From the NCBI GenBank assembly GCA_965200095.1, contig OZ241350.1, positions 868,001 through 932,000 of the forward strand: a stretch of DNA of 64,000 nt. Reading direction: 5' to 3'. Each line of letters opens with the position of its first letter. Positions within the stretch are counted from its first letter, which is position 1. The stretch comes from JANQOH01 sp965200095. Its GTDB lineage: Bacteria; Pseudomonadota; Alphaproteobacteria; UBA7887. Positions 53,398 through 62,704 of this stretch are shown here, piece after piece. Made by a program: the position numbers and the translations under genes. The notes under the pieces are model-generated. The model worked only from the letters and a program-made list of their open reading frames with translations, ran no database searches and was not told the DNA's origin.

Positions 53398-53876
53398 CCT
53401 ACCCGTGCGCCGATGCGGATGCGCCGGGCGAGGAGGTCCTTTTCGCCGACGGGTTCCCGACTCCGGACGGACTCGGGAAATTGGCGCCCGCGGGGCTCGT
53501 GCCGCCCGACGAGCGGCCCGATTCCGACTGGCCCTTCGTTCTGACCACGGGGCGGCAGCTCGAGCACTGGCACACGGGCCAGATGACGCGGCGTTCGGCA
53601 ACGCTCGATGCGCTGGAGCCCGAGGCGGTGTGCGAAATGTCGCCGGGCGACGCCCGCCGTCTCGGCCTTGCCGCCGGCGCGCGGGTGCGCGTCGCCACCC
53701 GCCGCGGCGCGGTGGTGACGGTCTTGCGCGTCACCGACCGCACCCCGGACGGGGTTGTCTTCATGCCGTTCGGCTATGCCGAGGCGGCCGCCAACCGGCT
53801 GACCAACCCGGCGCTCGACCCGTTCGGCAAGATTCCGGAGTTCAAATACTGCGCGGCGCGCGTCGAGGCCGTCTGA
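53367..53876 (+). pseudogene. fdhA: Displaced C-terminal domain of fdhA
   Basis: The frame from 53367 encodes EREDAVTYPCADADAPGEEV and then the molybdopterin-dinucleotide-binding domain, with the diagnostic LTTGRQLEHWHTGQMTRRS and EMSPGDARRLGLAAGARVRV and VVFMPFGYAEAAANRLTNPA. It joins exactly to the upstream fdhA segment if one base is restored near 53379. It has no ribosome site of its own. Alone it would not be a functional protein; with the 5' part it makes a full-length FdhA of about 905 residues. Confidence 0.88.
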
Positions 53877-53877
53877 C

Positions 53878-53891
53878 CCGGCGCGCGCCGG
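53878..53891. terminator. Small GC dyad between convergent fdhA and cold-shock genes
   Basis: CCGGCG (53878-53883) and CGCCGG (53886-53891) are complementary around a 2-base centre, between two convergent stops only 23 bp apart. There is no T-run on either strand. It may act as a bidirectional 3' hairpin; weak evidence. Confidence 0.3.
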
Positions 53892-53899
53892 CGCCGAGG

Positions 53900-54109
53900 T
53901 CAGTCGAGGGCGACGAGATTCTCCGCCGAGCTGCGCCCGTTGCGGCCGGGAACCAGCTCGTATTCGATCTTCTGGCCTTCGCGCAGCCCGTTGAGCCCCG
54001 CGCGCTCCACCGCGGAGATGTGGACGAACGCATCGCGTCCGCCGTCGCTCGGTTCGATGAAACCGTAACCCTTGGTCGGGTTGAACCATTTGACGGTTCC
54101 GGTAGGCAT
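53900..54109 (-). CDS. Cold-shock domain protein (CspA family)
   Basis: A 69-residue single cold-shock domain protein that binds single-stranded nucleic acid. RNP1 is KGYGFIEPS and RNP2 is DAFVHISAV, following the family opening GTVKWFNPTKGYGFI. ATG 54109 has the site aaggaag 7 bp upstream. Alphaproteobacterial Csp proteins are often growth-phase or cold regulated; no leader long enough for a thermosensor was recognised in the 200 bp before iolD. It converges on fdhA and diverges from iolD. Confidence 0.95.
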   Translation of the reverse strand: MPTGTVKWFNPTKGYGFIEPSDGGRDAFVHISAVERAGLNGLREGQKIEYELVPGRNGRSSAENLVALD

Positions 54110-54309
54110 TTCGCTTCCTTTCGATTGAACACGCCTCGCACCCGCCGCCGTGCGCGGCGGGCTGCGCACTATCCCGGGAGTCCCTCGGTCGGGCGCGCAT
54201 CGGCGCTGCCGGAAACGATTCGGTGTCGTGCAACAAGCGCCCCCTTGATAGCCCCCGCCGCGCGCGAACGCAAGCGCGCCGTCGCCCGCCCCTTCGAAGG
54301 AGCCTCGCC

Positions 54310-56139
54310 ATGCGCACGGTCCGCCTGACCATGACCCAGGCCCTGGCGCGCGGCCTCGCCGCGCAGCGCGCCATCGTCGACGGGAAGGAGACGCCCATCG
54401 TCGCCGGCGTGTGGGCCATCTTCGGCCACGGCAACGTCGCCGCCCTCGGCGAAGCGCTGTGGCAGGCGCGCGACGTTCTGCCCACCTTCCGCGGCCACAA
54501 CGAACAGGCGATGGCGCTCGCCGCCGTCGGGTTCGCCCGGGCGTCGCGCCGCCGCCGGTTCATGGCCTGCGCCAGCTCCATCGGCCCGGGCGCGACCAAT
54601 ATGGTCACCGCCGCCGCGACGGCGCACGTCAACCGCCTGCCCCTGCTGCTCCTGCCCGCCGACGTGTTCGCCGGCCGCCGTCCGGACCCGGTCCTCCAGC
54701 AGGTCGAATCGTTCGCCGACGCCACCGTGTCGGCCAATGACTGCCTGCGCCCGGTCAGCCGCTATTTCGACCGCCTCTCCCGGCCCGAACAGATACTCGA
54801 CGCCCTGCCGAGGGCGATGGCGGCGCTGACCGACCCGGCGGCCTGCGGCCCCGCGACCCTCGCCCTGTGCCAGGACGCGCAGGCGGAGGCGTTCGATTGC
54901 CCGCGCGACTTCCTCGAGCCCCGCGTCTGGACGCCGCGCCGCCCGCCGCCGGACGCCGATTCCCTCGCCGCCGCTTCCGCCGCCTTCGCCGCCGCCCGGC
55001 GGCCGCTGCTCGTCGCCGGCGGCGGCGCTTTCTACGCCGACGCCGGCGCCGCCCTCGCGGCCTTCGCGGAGCGCCACGGCCTCCCCGCGGTCGAAACCCA
55101 GGCCGGGAAAGGCGCGCTCCCCGGCGCGCACCCGCTGAATCTCGGCGGGGTCGGGGTTTCCGGCAGCGCCGCGGCGAACGCCCTCGCCGCCGAAGCCGAC
55201 CTCGTCCTCGCCGTCGGCAGCCGCCTGACCGACATTACCACCGGGTCGCGCACTCTGTTGCCTGGCCGCGCCCGCCTCGTCGGGCTGAACGTCAACCCCG
55301 TCGACGCCGCCCGACACGGCGCGCTGCCGCTGGTCGCCGACGCCGCCGCAGGCCTCGAACGCCTGTCGGAACGGCTCGGCGACTGGCGCGCGGAGCCGGC
55401 GTGGCGCGACCGCGCCGCCGCCGCGCAACGCGACCGGGAGGCCGCCCGGCGCGCCGCGACCGCGCCCGGCAACGCGGCGCTCCCGTCCGACGCGCAGGTC
55501 GTCGGCGCCGTCCAGCGCGCGGCCGGCCCCGACGATGTCGTTGTCGCCGCCGCCGGCGGCCTGCCCGGCGAGTTGCACAAATTATGGCGCACCGGCGCGC
55601 CCGGCGGATATCACGTCGAATACGGCTATTCCTGCATGGGATACGAGATCGCCGGCGGGCTGGGGGTGAAGATGGCGTTGCCCCACCGCCGCGTCATCGT
55701 GCTGGTCGGCGACGGCTCGTGGCTGATGATGAATTCGGAGATCGCCACTTCGGCGGCGCTCGGCCTGCCGCTGACCGTGGTGTTGCTCGACAATCGCGGC
55801 TTCGCCTGTATCGACCGCCTGCAACGCGCGGCCGGCGGCCGACCGTTCAACAACCTGTTCGGGAGTTCGCGCGGCGGCGCGACCGTCGCCGTCGATTTCG
55901 CCGCCCAGGCCCGGGCTCTCGGCGCCCGCGCGCGCAAGGTCGCATCCGTCGCCGAACTCGAAGCGGCGGTGTCCGATTGCGCCGCGGCGCCGGTGACCAC
56001 GGTTCTCGTCATCGAGACCGACCCGGCGGCGGCGACCGAAGCGGGCGGGCACTGGTGGGACGTGCCGCTCCCCGCCGTGTCGCCGGACCCGGCGGCGGCG
56101 CGCGCCCGGGAAGATTACGAGGCCGCGCGCGGGGAGTGA
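54310..56139 (+). CDS. iolD: 3D-(3,5/4)-trihydroxycyclohexane-1,2-dione hydrolase
   Basis: A 609-residue thiamine-diphosphate enzyme of inositol catabolism. The N-terminus MRTVRLTMTQALARGLAAQ is close to the IolD pattern. The ThDP glutamate is in GHNEQAMALAAVGFA, and the metal/ThDP-binding motif is GDGSWLMMNSEIATSAALGL with LPLTVVLLDN. Related acetolactate-synthase-fold enzymes share these, but the opening and VEYGYSCMGYEIAGGLG favour IolD. No other iol gene is in the window, so the pathway must be completed elsewhere or the enzyme serves another cyclic dione. Confidence 0.88.
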   Translation: MRTVRLTMTQALARGLAAQRAIVDGKETPIVAGVWAIFGHGNVAALGEALWQARDVLPTFRGHNEQAMALAAVGFARASRRRRFMACASSIGPGATNMVTAAATAHVNRLPLLLLPADVFAGRRPDPVLQQVESFADATVSANDCLRPVSRYFDRLSRPEQILDALPRAMAALTDPAACGPATLALCQDAQAEAFDCPRDFLEPRVWTPRRPPPDADSLAAASAAFAAARRPLLVAGGGAFYADAGAALAAFAERHGLPAVETQAGKGALPGAHPLNLGGVGVSGSAAANALAAEADLVLAVGSRLTDITTGSRTLLPGRARLVGLNVNPVDAARHGALPLVADAAAGLERLSERLGDWRAEPAWRDRAAAAQRDREAARRAATAPGNAALPSDAQVVGAVQRAAGPDDVVVAAAGGLPGELHKLWRTGAPGGYHVEYGYSCMGYEIAGGLGVKMALPHRRVIVLVGDGSWLMMNSEIATSAALGLPLTVVLLDNRGFACIDRLQRAAGGRPFNNLFGSSRGGATVAVDFAAQARALGARARKVASVAELEAAVSDCAAAPVTTVLVIETDPAAATEAGGHWWDVPLPAVSPDPAAARAREDYEAARGE

Positions 56140-56375
56140 CGCATCGACGGCGTTTCCGCGCCTGCGAGCGCGCGAGGCAATCCGTCGTCACGGGCGCCGC
56201 GGGAAACGTTTCGGGGCGGCGCGCCGTCATGTCGGCGAGAACCCGGCGAAGGCAAGTCTTCGCAGTTACGCTCTTTCCCGTGTCCGTCGGTTGACAATCG
56301 CCGGACACTCCGTTTTCCTTTCGGTCCGTTACATCCGACTCCCTTCTTCTTTCCTTCGTCGCGTTCGGCCGTTCC

Positions 56376-58490
56376 ATGACCGCAACCGAAGCGTTCTCGC
56401 GAGTCAGGATCGACGCCCTGCTCCGCGATGCGGAGTGGGACCTGAGCGACGGCAAGAGCGTCCTCTTCGAGCACGCGCTGCCCGACGGATCGCGCGCCGA
56501 CTACGTTCTGTGCGACCCGAACGGGCGGCCGATGGCGGTCGTCGAGGCCAAGCGCGCCTCCATCGATCCGGCCGCCGCCCGGGACCAGGGGGCCGCCTAC
56601 GCCGCCGCCCTGGACGTCCCCTTCGTCTTTCTTTCCAACGGCAACGAGACGCGCTTTCTCGACCGGGGAACCGACGCGCACCCGCGCGCCGTCGCCGGCT
56701 TCTTCGCCCAGGACGACCTCTCGCGCCGCGCCGCCGCGCGCAAGATCCGCCGCGAGCTGTCCGGCGTCCCCATCGACAGGCGCATCGTGGACCGCGACTA
56801 CCAGATCGAATGCGTCGAGGCGCTTTCGAGGGAAGTCGCGCTCGGGCGGCGCAAGCTGCTGGTGGAGATGGCGACGGGAAGCGGCAAGACGCGCACCGCC
56901 GCGGCGTTCGTCAAGCGGCTGTTCGAGGCCGGCGCCGTCGCCCGGGTCCTCTTCCTGGTGGACCGCATCGCGCTCGCCGCCCAGGCCGAGGGCGCTTTCA
57001 TCGACCATTTGCCGGATTATCCCTGCCATGTCCTCAGGGCGGGCCGGGGCTTCGACCGGGCGGCGCGAGTCGCTATCGCCACCTTGCAGACGATGATCTC
57101 CGAATACGCCGAACTGTCGCCGGGTTATTTCGATCTGGTTATCACCGACGAATGTCACCGTTCGATCTACGGCAAGTGGAGCCGCGCGCTGCGCCATTTC
57201 GACGCCCTCCAGCTGGGATTGACCGCGACTCCGTGCGCCGCCGGCGCGGACGGCGCGGCGGACCCCGACGACGGCGCCTCCGTCCGCGACACCCTGCGCT
57301 TCTTCGGACTGTCCGAACCCACCTTCCGTTACGGCTTGCGCCAGGGCATCGCCGAAGGCGTGCTCGCGCCCTACCGCATCTACCGCGCGGTTACGGTCAA
57401 GACCGCCGCTGAAGACGGCTTCGAGGTCCGGCGCGACGAACTCGACCGGGAGGCGATGGACGCGGCGACGCGCGCGGAACTCGAGGAGGTTTTCGCCCGC
57501 TCCGACTCCGACAGCATTATCGTCGACCCCCGCGCGCTGGAGCGCAAATTCACGGTCCCGGCGCGGAACCGCGCGATCGTCGACGAATTCCGCGATGTCC
57601 TCGACAACGGCTTCACGGGGCGCGACGGAGTCCGGCGCAAGCCTGCCCGGGGCAAGACCATCGTCTTCGCGGTGACAAAGCGCCATGCGGAAACGCTGGC
57701 GCGGATGTTCGACGAGCGGTTCGCCGACCTCAAGCCGCATCCCTCGGCGCGGTATGCGGATTTCGTCGTCAGCGATCTCGGCGGCGGGCCGGCGCCGGAT
57801 GCGAGCGCCGTCATCCGGCGCTTCAGGGAAGAGGAGTTCCCGCAGATACTGGTCAGCGTGAACATGCTCGACACCGGCTTCGACTGCCCCGAGGTCGTCA
57901 ATCTCGTCATGGCGCGGTTCACCTACAGCGCGATCCTCTACCGCCAGATGCGCGGACGCGGAACGCGCCCGGCGCCGCACATCCGCAAGACCGGTTTCAC
58001 GATCTTCGATTTCGTCGGCGTTACCGACCATCACGGCGACGACGAGACCGCCGATCCCGGCGGTCCGGTCACGGTTCGCGAGGGGCGGGCGCCGCCCACC
58101 GGAGGGCCGCGCCCGTTGCTGACCCTCGACGTAGACGACCATATCGATCCGGCGAGCCGCGACTGGCTGACCCTCGATGCCGACGGGCGGATCGTGCGCA
58201 CGCCGGAGCACGAGGCGCGGGCGGCGGAACGCGCCATGCGCTTCAAGGCGTGGCGCGAGGAGTTCGAGAGCGGGGGGCGCGCCTTCGACGCCGAACAGGC
58301 GCGCTGGGCGGCGCTGATCGAAAGCCGGTTGAAGGCCGACGCCGAAAGGATGGAGCGGTTCGGCGATTACGATTTCGACGGCCATCCCTTCGACGGCCTC
58401 GGCGGCTATGCGGAGGCCGAGCGCGTGTTCGGCGGGCGCGCGGCGCTGGAGCGCCTGCTTGCGAGCCTCAACGCCGCGCTCTTCGGGTAG
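56376..58490 (+). CDS. hsdR: Type I restriction enzyme R subunit (EcoEI-like)
   Basis: A 704-residue motor/nuclease subunit. A PD-(D/E)xK nuclease is at the N-terminus (RADYVLCDPNGRPMAVVEAK, residues ~47-60), then an SF2 helicase with motif I MATGSGKTRTA (~165), motif II TDECHRSIYG (~258), motif III LGLTATPC (~280) and motif VI YRQMRGRGTRP (~522). A C-terminal EcoEI-R-type region follows. The nuclease and ATPase residues are present. It starts the restriction island after a 236-bp gap from iolD; hsdM starts 12 bp after it. Together with HsdM and HsdS it would cleave unmodified foreign DNA. Confidence 0.92.
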   Translation: MTATEAFSRVRIDALLRDAEWDLSDGKSVLFEHALPDGSRADYVLCDPNGRPMAVVEAKRASIDPAAARDQGAAYAAALDVPFVFLSNGNETRFLDRGTDAHPRAVAGFFAQDDLSRRAAARKIRRELSGVPIDRRIVDRDYQIECVEALSREVALGRRKLLVEMATGSGKTRTAAAFVKRLFEAGAVARVLFLVDRIALAAQAEGAFIDHLPDYPCHVLRAGRGFDRAARVAIATLQTMISEYAELSPGYFDLVITDECHRSIYGKWSRALRHFDALQLGLTATPCAAGADGAADPDDGASVRDTLRFFGLSEPTFRYGLRQGIAEGVLAPYRIYRAVTVKTAAEDGFEVRRDELDREAMDAATRAELEEVFARSDSDSIIVDPRALERKFTVPARNRAIVDEFRDVLDNGFTGRDGVRRKPARGKTIVFAVTKRHAETLARMFDERFADLKPHPSARYADFVVSDLGGGPAPDASAVIRRFREEEFPQILVSVNMLDTGFDCPEVVNLVMARFTYSAILYRQMRGRGTRPAPHIRKTGFTIFDFVGVTDHHGDDETADPGGPVTVREGRAPPTGGPRPLLTLDVDDHIDPASRDWLTLDADGRIVRTPEHEARAAERAMRFKAWREEFESGGRAFDAEQARWAALIESRLKADAERMERFGDYDFDGHPFDGLGGYAEAERVFGGRAALERLLASLNAALFG

Positions 58491-58502
58491 ACTCCGCGCG
58501 CC

Positions 58503-60131
58503 ATGCCGCTCACCCCGGACCTTCGCCGCGCCGTCGACCGCATCCGCGACTATCTCTATGGCGGCGGCTTTCCCGACCCGGCGCAAAACGCCGAGCAACT
58601 GTGCTTCCTGTTCTATTTCGCCATGTTCGAGAACGCCGACGCCGCGCGCGTGCGGGCTGCCGAACGGCCCGGCGCGGACGCATACGAAAGCGCCTTCGCC
58701 GGCGAATGGACGCTGCGCAACCCGCGCAACGCCGACGCGCCGGGGGCGGAGACGGTCCCGCGCGAAAGGCTGCGCTGGTCGTCATGGGCGGGCGCGCTGA
58801 ACGGCGAGCGTCTGGTCTCGTGGGTGCGCGAGGAGGTCTTCCCGTTCCACGCGGAAATCGCCCGCGCGGGCGCGACCGATTTCATGAACGGCGCGCGTCT
58901 GGCCATCGACGAACCCGCCGTCCTCGCCCGGACCGTCAGCCTGGTGGACGATCTGCATCTCGAACGGGTGGACGCCGACACGAAGGGCGACCTGTTCGAA
59001 CATGTGCTGCGCCAGATCGGGCAAGCGGGCGAGCTCGGCCAGTTCCGCACCCCGCGGCACGTCATCCGCACGGTGGTCGGACTCGTCTACCCCCGCCTCG
59101 GCGAAACGGTGTGCGACCCGGCGGCGGGAACGGCGGGCTTCCTCGTCGCCGCGTGGGATCATATCCGCCTCGTCAATTCGTCCGACGCGGGGATCGAGGA
59201 AGTGGAATCGGAAGGCAAGACGATCGAGCGCGGCGTCGGCGACCTGCTCGGCGCCGACGATGCGCGGCGGTTACGCGAATCCACCCTCTACGGCATGGAC
59301 GTGGAGGCGCGCATGGTGCGTCTGGCGACCATGAACCTGACCCTGCGCGGGCTGGACTCCGTGCGTATCCTGCGCCGCGACGCGCTCGCGCGCGCGCTGG
59401 ACCGCGCCGCGAAGGCGGAACTCGGCCTGCCCGCCGACGGCTTCGACGTCATCCTCGCCAACCCGCCCTTTTCGGGCCGGCTGGACAGCGACCGCATCGT
59501 CGACGAGGTGAAAGTCGGGCGCACGAAGCAGACCGAACTCCTGTTCCTTCAATTCATGCTGAACCACCTGAAGGAAGATGGGCGCTGCGGCGTCGTCGTC
59601 CCGGAAGGCGTGTTGTTCGGCTCCACCGGCGCGCATCGCGAACTGCGCCGCAAACTGGTGGAGAACAACCGGGTGGAGGCGGTGCTGTCGCTGCCTGCGG
59701 GCGTGTTCAACCCCTATTCGGGCGTCAAGACCTCGGTGCTGATTTTCCGCAAGGGCAGCGCGACCGCGGAGACCATGTTCCTTCACGCCGAAAACGACGG
59801 CTTCAAGCTCGACTCGAACCACGATACGCCCGTCGACGAGGACGATCTGCCGGAGCTGGTGGAGGCGTTCGACGAGCGCGACGACTGCCTGGAGGCGTGG
59901 CGCGCCCGCGACATCGAGGCCGAGTGGCGGGAGAACTGGTGGTTCGCCGACGCAGAGGCGATTCGCGCCGCCGACTACAATCTGAGCGCCGGGCGCCACC
60001 GGCCCGCCGCCCGCGCGAAGGCGGAGCATCGCGACCCGCTGGAGCTCCTCGAGGAACTCAAGGATATCGAGGGCGAGATAGCGCGCGAGCTCGAGGAGCT
60101 GACCCGCGAGGCGCGGGCGGCGGTGGGGTGA
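58503..60131 (+). CDS. hsdM: Type I restriction-modification DNA methyltransferase M subunit
   Basis: A 542-residue N6-adenine methyltransferase subunit. The N-terminal helical domain (DLRRAVDRIRDYLYGG) is followed by the SAM-binding motif DPAAGTAGFLVAAWDHI (near residue 206) and the catalytic NPPFSG (~320), with QFRTPRHVIRTVVGLVYP before and GVLFGSTGAHRELRRKL after. The C-terminal part (LLEELKDIEGEIARELEEL) forms a coiled coil for HsdS contact. The stop is 74 bp before the HD-domain gene. Motifs are intact, so methylation is expected if a specificity subunit is available. Confidence 0.95.
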   Translation: MPLTPDLRRAVDRIRDYLYGGGFPDPAQNAEQLCFLFYFAMFENADAARVRAAERPGADAYESAFAGEWTLRNPRNADAPGAETVPRERLRWSSWAGALNGERLVSWVREEVFPFHAEIARAGATDFMNGARLAIDEPAVLARTVSLVDDLHLERVDADTKGDLFEHVLRQIGQAGELGQFRTPRHVIRTVVGLVYPRLGETVCDPAAGTAGFLVAAWDHIRLVNSSDAGIEEVESEGKTIERGVGDLLGADDARRLRESTLYGMDVEARMVRLATMNLTLRGLDSVRILRRDALARALDRAAKAELGLPADGFDVILANPPFSGRLDSDRIVDEVKVGRTKQTELLFLQFMLNHLKEDGRCGVVVPEGVLFGSTGAHRELRRKLVENNRVEAVLSLPAGVFNPYSGVKTSVLIFRKGSATAETMFLHAENDGFKLDSNHDTPVDEDDLPELVEAFDERDDCLEAWRARDIEAEWRENWWFADAEAIRAADYNLSAGRHRPAARAKAEHRDPLELLEELKDIEGEIARELEELTREARAAVG

Positions 60132-60205
60132 GCGGGTCCAGGGTGCTCGCTCCGCTCTCCGTTCGATGTTTGCATAACGGGAACGAACCGGGTATAACCG
60201 GCGTC

Positions 60206-61558
60206 ATGCCATTGCGCGACGACGAAACACGGCGCATCCGCGACCCCGTCCACGGACTGATCGTGTTCGGCGGGAGCGGCGACGGCGAGCGAGACGAAAC
60301 GGACCGGATCGCGTGGCGGCTTCTCGATACGCGCGAGTTCCAGAGGCTGCGCCGCATCCGTCAGCTCGGCTTTTCCGACCTGGTTTTTCCGGGCGCCACG
60401 CATAGTCGTTTCGCGCATAGCGTCGGCGTCTATCACACCGCGCGCCGTCTTGCGGACGTCATCTCGCGACATGAGGGCAAATCCGACCCCGAACGCGAGC
60501 GCGTCGCGTTACTGGCCGCTCTGCTGCATGATATCGGTCACGGCCCGTTCAGCCATGCATTCGAATCTGTGGGAGCCGCGGCGGAACGCGTGTCGCATGA
60601 AGACTGGAGCGTGCGAATTGTCGGCGGCGACACCGAAGTCAACGAAGTGCTTCAGGAAATGGATAATTCACTGCCGGATCGCATATGCGCTCTTCTGACG
60701 GAGGAAGAGCCCAAGGACATATACACCGCCATCGTATCCAGCCAGTTCGATGCCGACCGGCTCGATTACGTGCAGCGGGATCGGAAAGCGGCAGGCGTCG
60801 AATTCGGCCATGTCGACCGGGACTGGTTGTTCGATTGTCTGGAAGTTGGGCGGGTCACCATTGGCGATGACCGGCCCTATGAAGCGCAGTGTCTGTATCT
60901 CGGGCCGAAAGGCGTGGACGTCGCTGTAGAGTATCTTGAGGCGCGATTCCGACTCTACCGGATGGTATATACTCACAAGACGACGCGAGCCGCCGAGAAG
61001 ATGCTGGAAGTGGTGCTGAACACCGCTGCGAAGGATTTGGAAGACGACGAACTGGCGGATCGGGATCCCGTATTGCGCTATCTGACAAGTAAATCGTCAA
61101 ATTTGGAGAAGTATCTTGATCTTGACGACTCCGCCGTATGGGCTACCTTGGCTTCTTTGGAAAAACATTCCCATCCGCGCATATCGAAATTTGCGAAACG
61201 GCTGCGCGACCGAGATCTTTACAAATGCATCGATGTGGGATCACATGACGAGCCCGGCCGCAATCTGTATCGCCGCGCCCTGCGCAGGTGGAATTCGCTT
61301 CCGATCGACGGGCGGGACGACTTCTTGTTCGATGATTTTTCCGTGACGTCCTACCGGTGGTACGAATTTTCGGATGCGTCGGCGCTTAACAAAGTCTTGG
61401 TGAAGACCGACATCGACATGCCCGAGCCGACCGATATTGCCGATGTATCGCCTCTTGTGAGGGAACTTGGCGGCACTTATCGATATTGGCGCGTCTACGC
61501 GCCGGATATGGACGCCGCGACGAGATTCTGGAATCTTCTGGGGGAGGATCGGGCATGA
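60206..61558 (+). CDS. HD-domain phosphohydrolase (COG1078/dNTPase-like) in the restriction island
   Basis: A 450-residue HD-superfamily protein of the SAMHD1/dGTPase-like group. It opens IRDPVHGLIVF, with HD motifs GATHSRFAHSVGVYH (residue ~66), LLAALLHDIGHGPFSHAFES (~104) and the distal Asp in VSSQFDADRLDYVQRDR (~190). All metal-binding residues seem present. Such enzymes hydrolyse dNTPs, and some deplete nucleotides in antiviral defence; the substrate here is unknown. Codon use is visibly less GC-rich than in hsdM, suggesting a different origin. The stop overlaps the next start (ATGA), so it is translationally paired with a YwgA-like protein. Confidence 0.85.
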   Translation: MPLRDDETRRIRDPVHGLIVFGGSGDGERDETDRIAWRLLDTREFQRLRRIRQLGFSDLVFPGATHSRFAHSVGVYHTARRLADVISRHEGKSDPERERVALLAALLHDIGHGPFSHAFESVGAAAERVSHEDWSVRIVGGDTEVNEVLQEMDNSLPDRICALLTEEEPKDIYTAIVSSQFDADRLDYVQRDRKAAGVEFGHVDRDWLFDCLEVGRVTIGDDRPYEAQCLYLGPKGVDVAVEYLEARFRLYRMVYTHKTTRAAEKMLEVVLNTAAKDLEDDELADRDPVLRYLTSKSSNLEKYLDLDDSAVWATLASLEKHSHPRISKFAKRLRDRDLYKCIDVGSHDEPGRNLYRRALRRWNSLPIDGRDDFLFDDFSVTSYRWYEFSDASALNKVLVKTDIDMPEPTDIADVSPLVRELGGTYRYWRVYAPDMDAATRFWNLLGEDRA

Positions 61559-62076
61559 ACGCAGACGACATCTCAGTCGGGCTGGTCGCATTGTGGGGCG
61601 GCGAACTGGTGGGGCGGACTCGATTGCAGAAGGGCGCCTATCTGTTGCATCGCTGCGGGGCGAATTTCGATATCCCGTTCGTCTATTATCACTACGGACC
61701 GTACTCTTTCGACCTCGCCGAAGGTTGTCTCGACGCCGAGTTCGATGGACGAATCAAGATCGAGGAAAGGCGTGGCAGACACGGCATTCGCTATGCGATC
61801 TTCAAGACCGTCGAGGAAGCGGATGGCATTGGCGCGCTCTCCTGTCGGGAGGCGCGTGGCTTCGTGAGAAAAATGAAGCCGTGCACCGATGTCGTTCTGG
61901 AACTTGCCGCCACCGTCGTTTTCCTGCGTGACGATGGAGGCTATCCGCGCAACGCTGTTGTCGAGACCAAGGCCCGCAAACCCCTCAAGGCGACCGACGA
62001 GCGGCTTGGAAAAGCGCTTTCCCTGATTCGCGATCTCGGCCTGGACCCGGAGAACGCGCTTGAGCTTCCCGCCTGA
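61555..62076 (+). CDS. YwgA-like small protein, copy 1 (partner of HD protein)
   Basis: A 173-residue soluble protein with the pattern GGELVGRTRLQKGAYLLHRC, FVYYHYGPYSFDLAEGCLDA and RHGIRYAIFK. Helices at both ends (KATDERLGKALSLIRDLGL) surround a mixed middle. The LQKxxYLL...YGPYS layout recalls YwgA and SocA/Panacea-type proteins; B. subtilis ywgA lies near an HD gene (ywfO), which supports the pairing, though I cite that from memory. It overlaps the HD gene by 4 bp and is followed by a specificity-subunit gene. No catalytic motif is evident, so a regulatory or adaptor role is inferred. Confidence 0.7.
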   Translation: MNADDISVGLVALWGGELVGRTRLQKGAYLLHRCGANFDIPFVYYHYGPYSFDLAEGCLDAEFDGRIKIEERRGRHGIRYAIFKTVEEADGIGALSCREARGFVRKMKPCTDVVLELAATVVFLRDDGGYPRNAVVETKARKPLKATDERLGKALSLIRDLGLDPENALELPA

Positions 62077-62107
62077 CGGCGCGACGCGGCGGCGAGCCGG
62101 GAGTGCG

Positions 62108-62704
62108 ATGAACGACGTGGGCGATCCGAAGGCCGACGGTGCGCGTATCGCGCGGATCGGCGATCTGTGCACGATGGATCGCCGGGCGGCTGGCGCGGAC
62201 GAGGTGCCGGTCGCGCGCTTGCCCTTCGTGGGGCTGGAACACGTCGGCGCCGGCACCGGTATCCTGAATCTCGATGCGTGTTCGCGTGTGGGCAATCGAA
62301 AGAGCACGGCTTTTCTTTTCGACGAGCGTCACGTCCTCTACGCCAAGCTCCGTCCTTATCTGAACAAGGTCGCGATCCCGGAATTCGCCGGTTGCTGCTC
62401 GACCGAGCTTGTTCCGCTCTTGCCGAAAGAGGGCGTAGACAGGGATTTTCTCGCACATCTTCTGCGTCGCGGCGAAACCGTGAATTTCGTTATGTCGTCC
62501 GTGACGGGCGCTCGAATGCCCCGTGCCGATATGAAGATGTTAATGTCCATGCAGGCGCCTTTCCCTCAACTCGACGAGCAGCGACGGATTGCCGATGTCT
62601 TGAACCGCGTTGCTCGCGTTCAACGCATGCACCTGCAAGCGGCCGAGACCGCTTCGGCCCTGAGCTCCTCGCTCATGGCCCGCCTATTGGAGCAAAGCAG
62701 ATGA
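62108..62704 (+). CDS. hsdS: Type I restriction specificity subunit, half-length (single target-recognition domain)
   Basis: A 198-residue HsdS-like protein with one target recognition domain: ARIARIGDLCTMDRR at the start, LPFVGLEHVGAGTG, RHVLYAKLRPYLNKVAIPEF, CSTELVPLLPKEG, MPRADMKMLMSMQAPFPQLD, and the C-terminal helix beginning EQRRIADVLNRVARVQRMH. Full HsdS proteins have two such domains and about 400 residues; single-domain forms can work as dimers. ATG 62108 follows gggag; ATG 62060 would overlap the preceding gene. The stop overlaps the next (broken) gene. It could recognise a symmetric sequence with HsdM. Confidence 0.85.
   Translation: MNDVGDPKADGARIARIGDLCTMDRRAAGADEVPVARLPFVGLEHVGAGTGILNLDACSRVGNRKSTAFLFDERHVLYAKLRPYLNKVAIPEFAGCCSTELVPLLPKEGVDRDFLAHLLRRGETVNFVMSSVTGARMPRADMKMLMSMQAPFPQLDEQRRIADVLNRVARVQRMHLQAAETASALSSSLMARLLEQSR

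Noticed and set aside
57200..57300. Selenocysteine or other recoding in hsdR or fdhA active sites
   Set aside because: hsdR has no internal stop, and the fdhA metal ligand is Cys (HCTRLCHASS), so no selenocysteine is needed.
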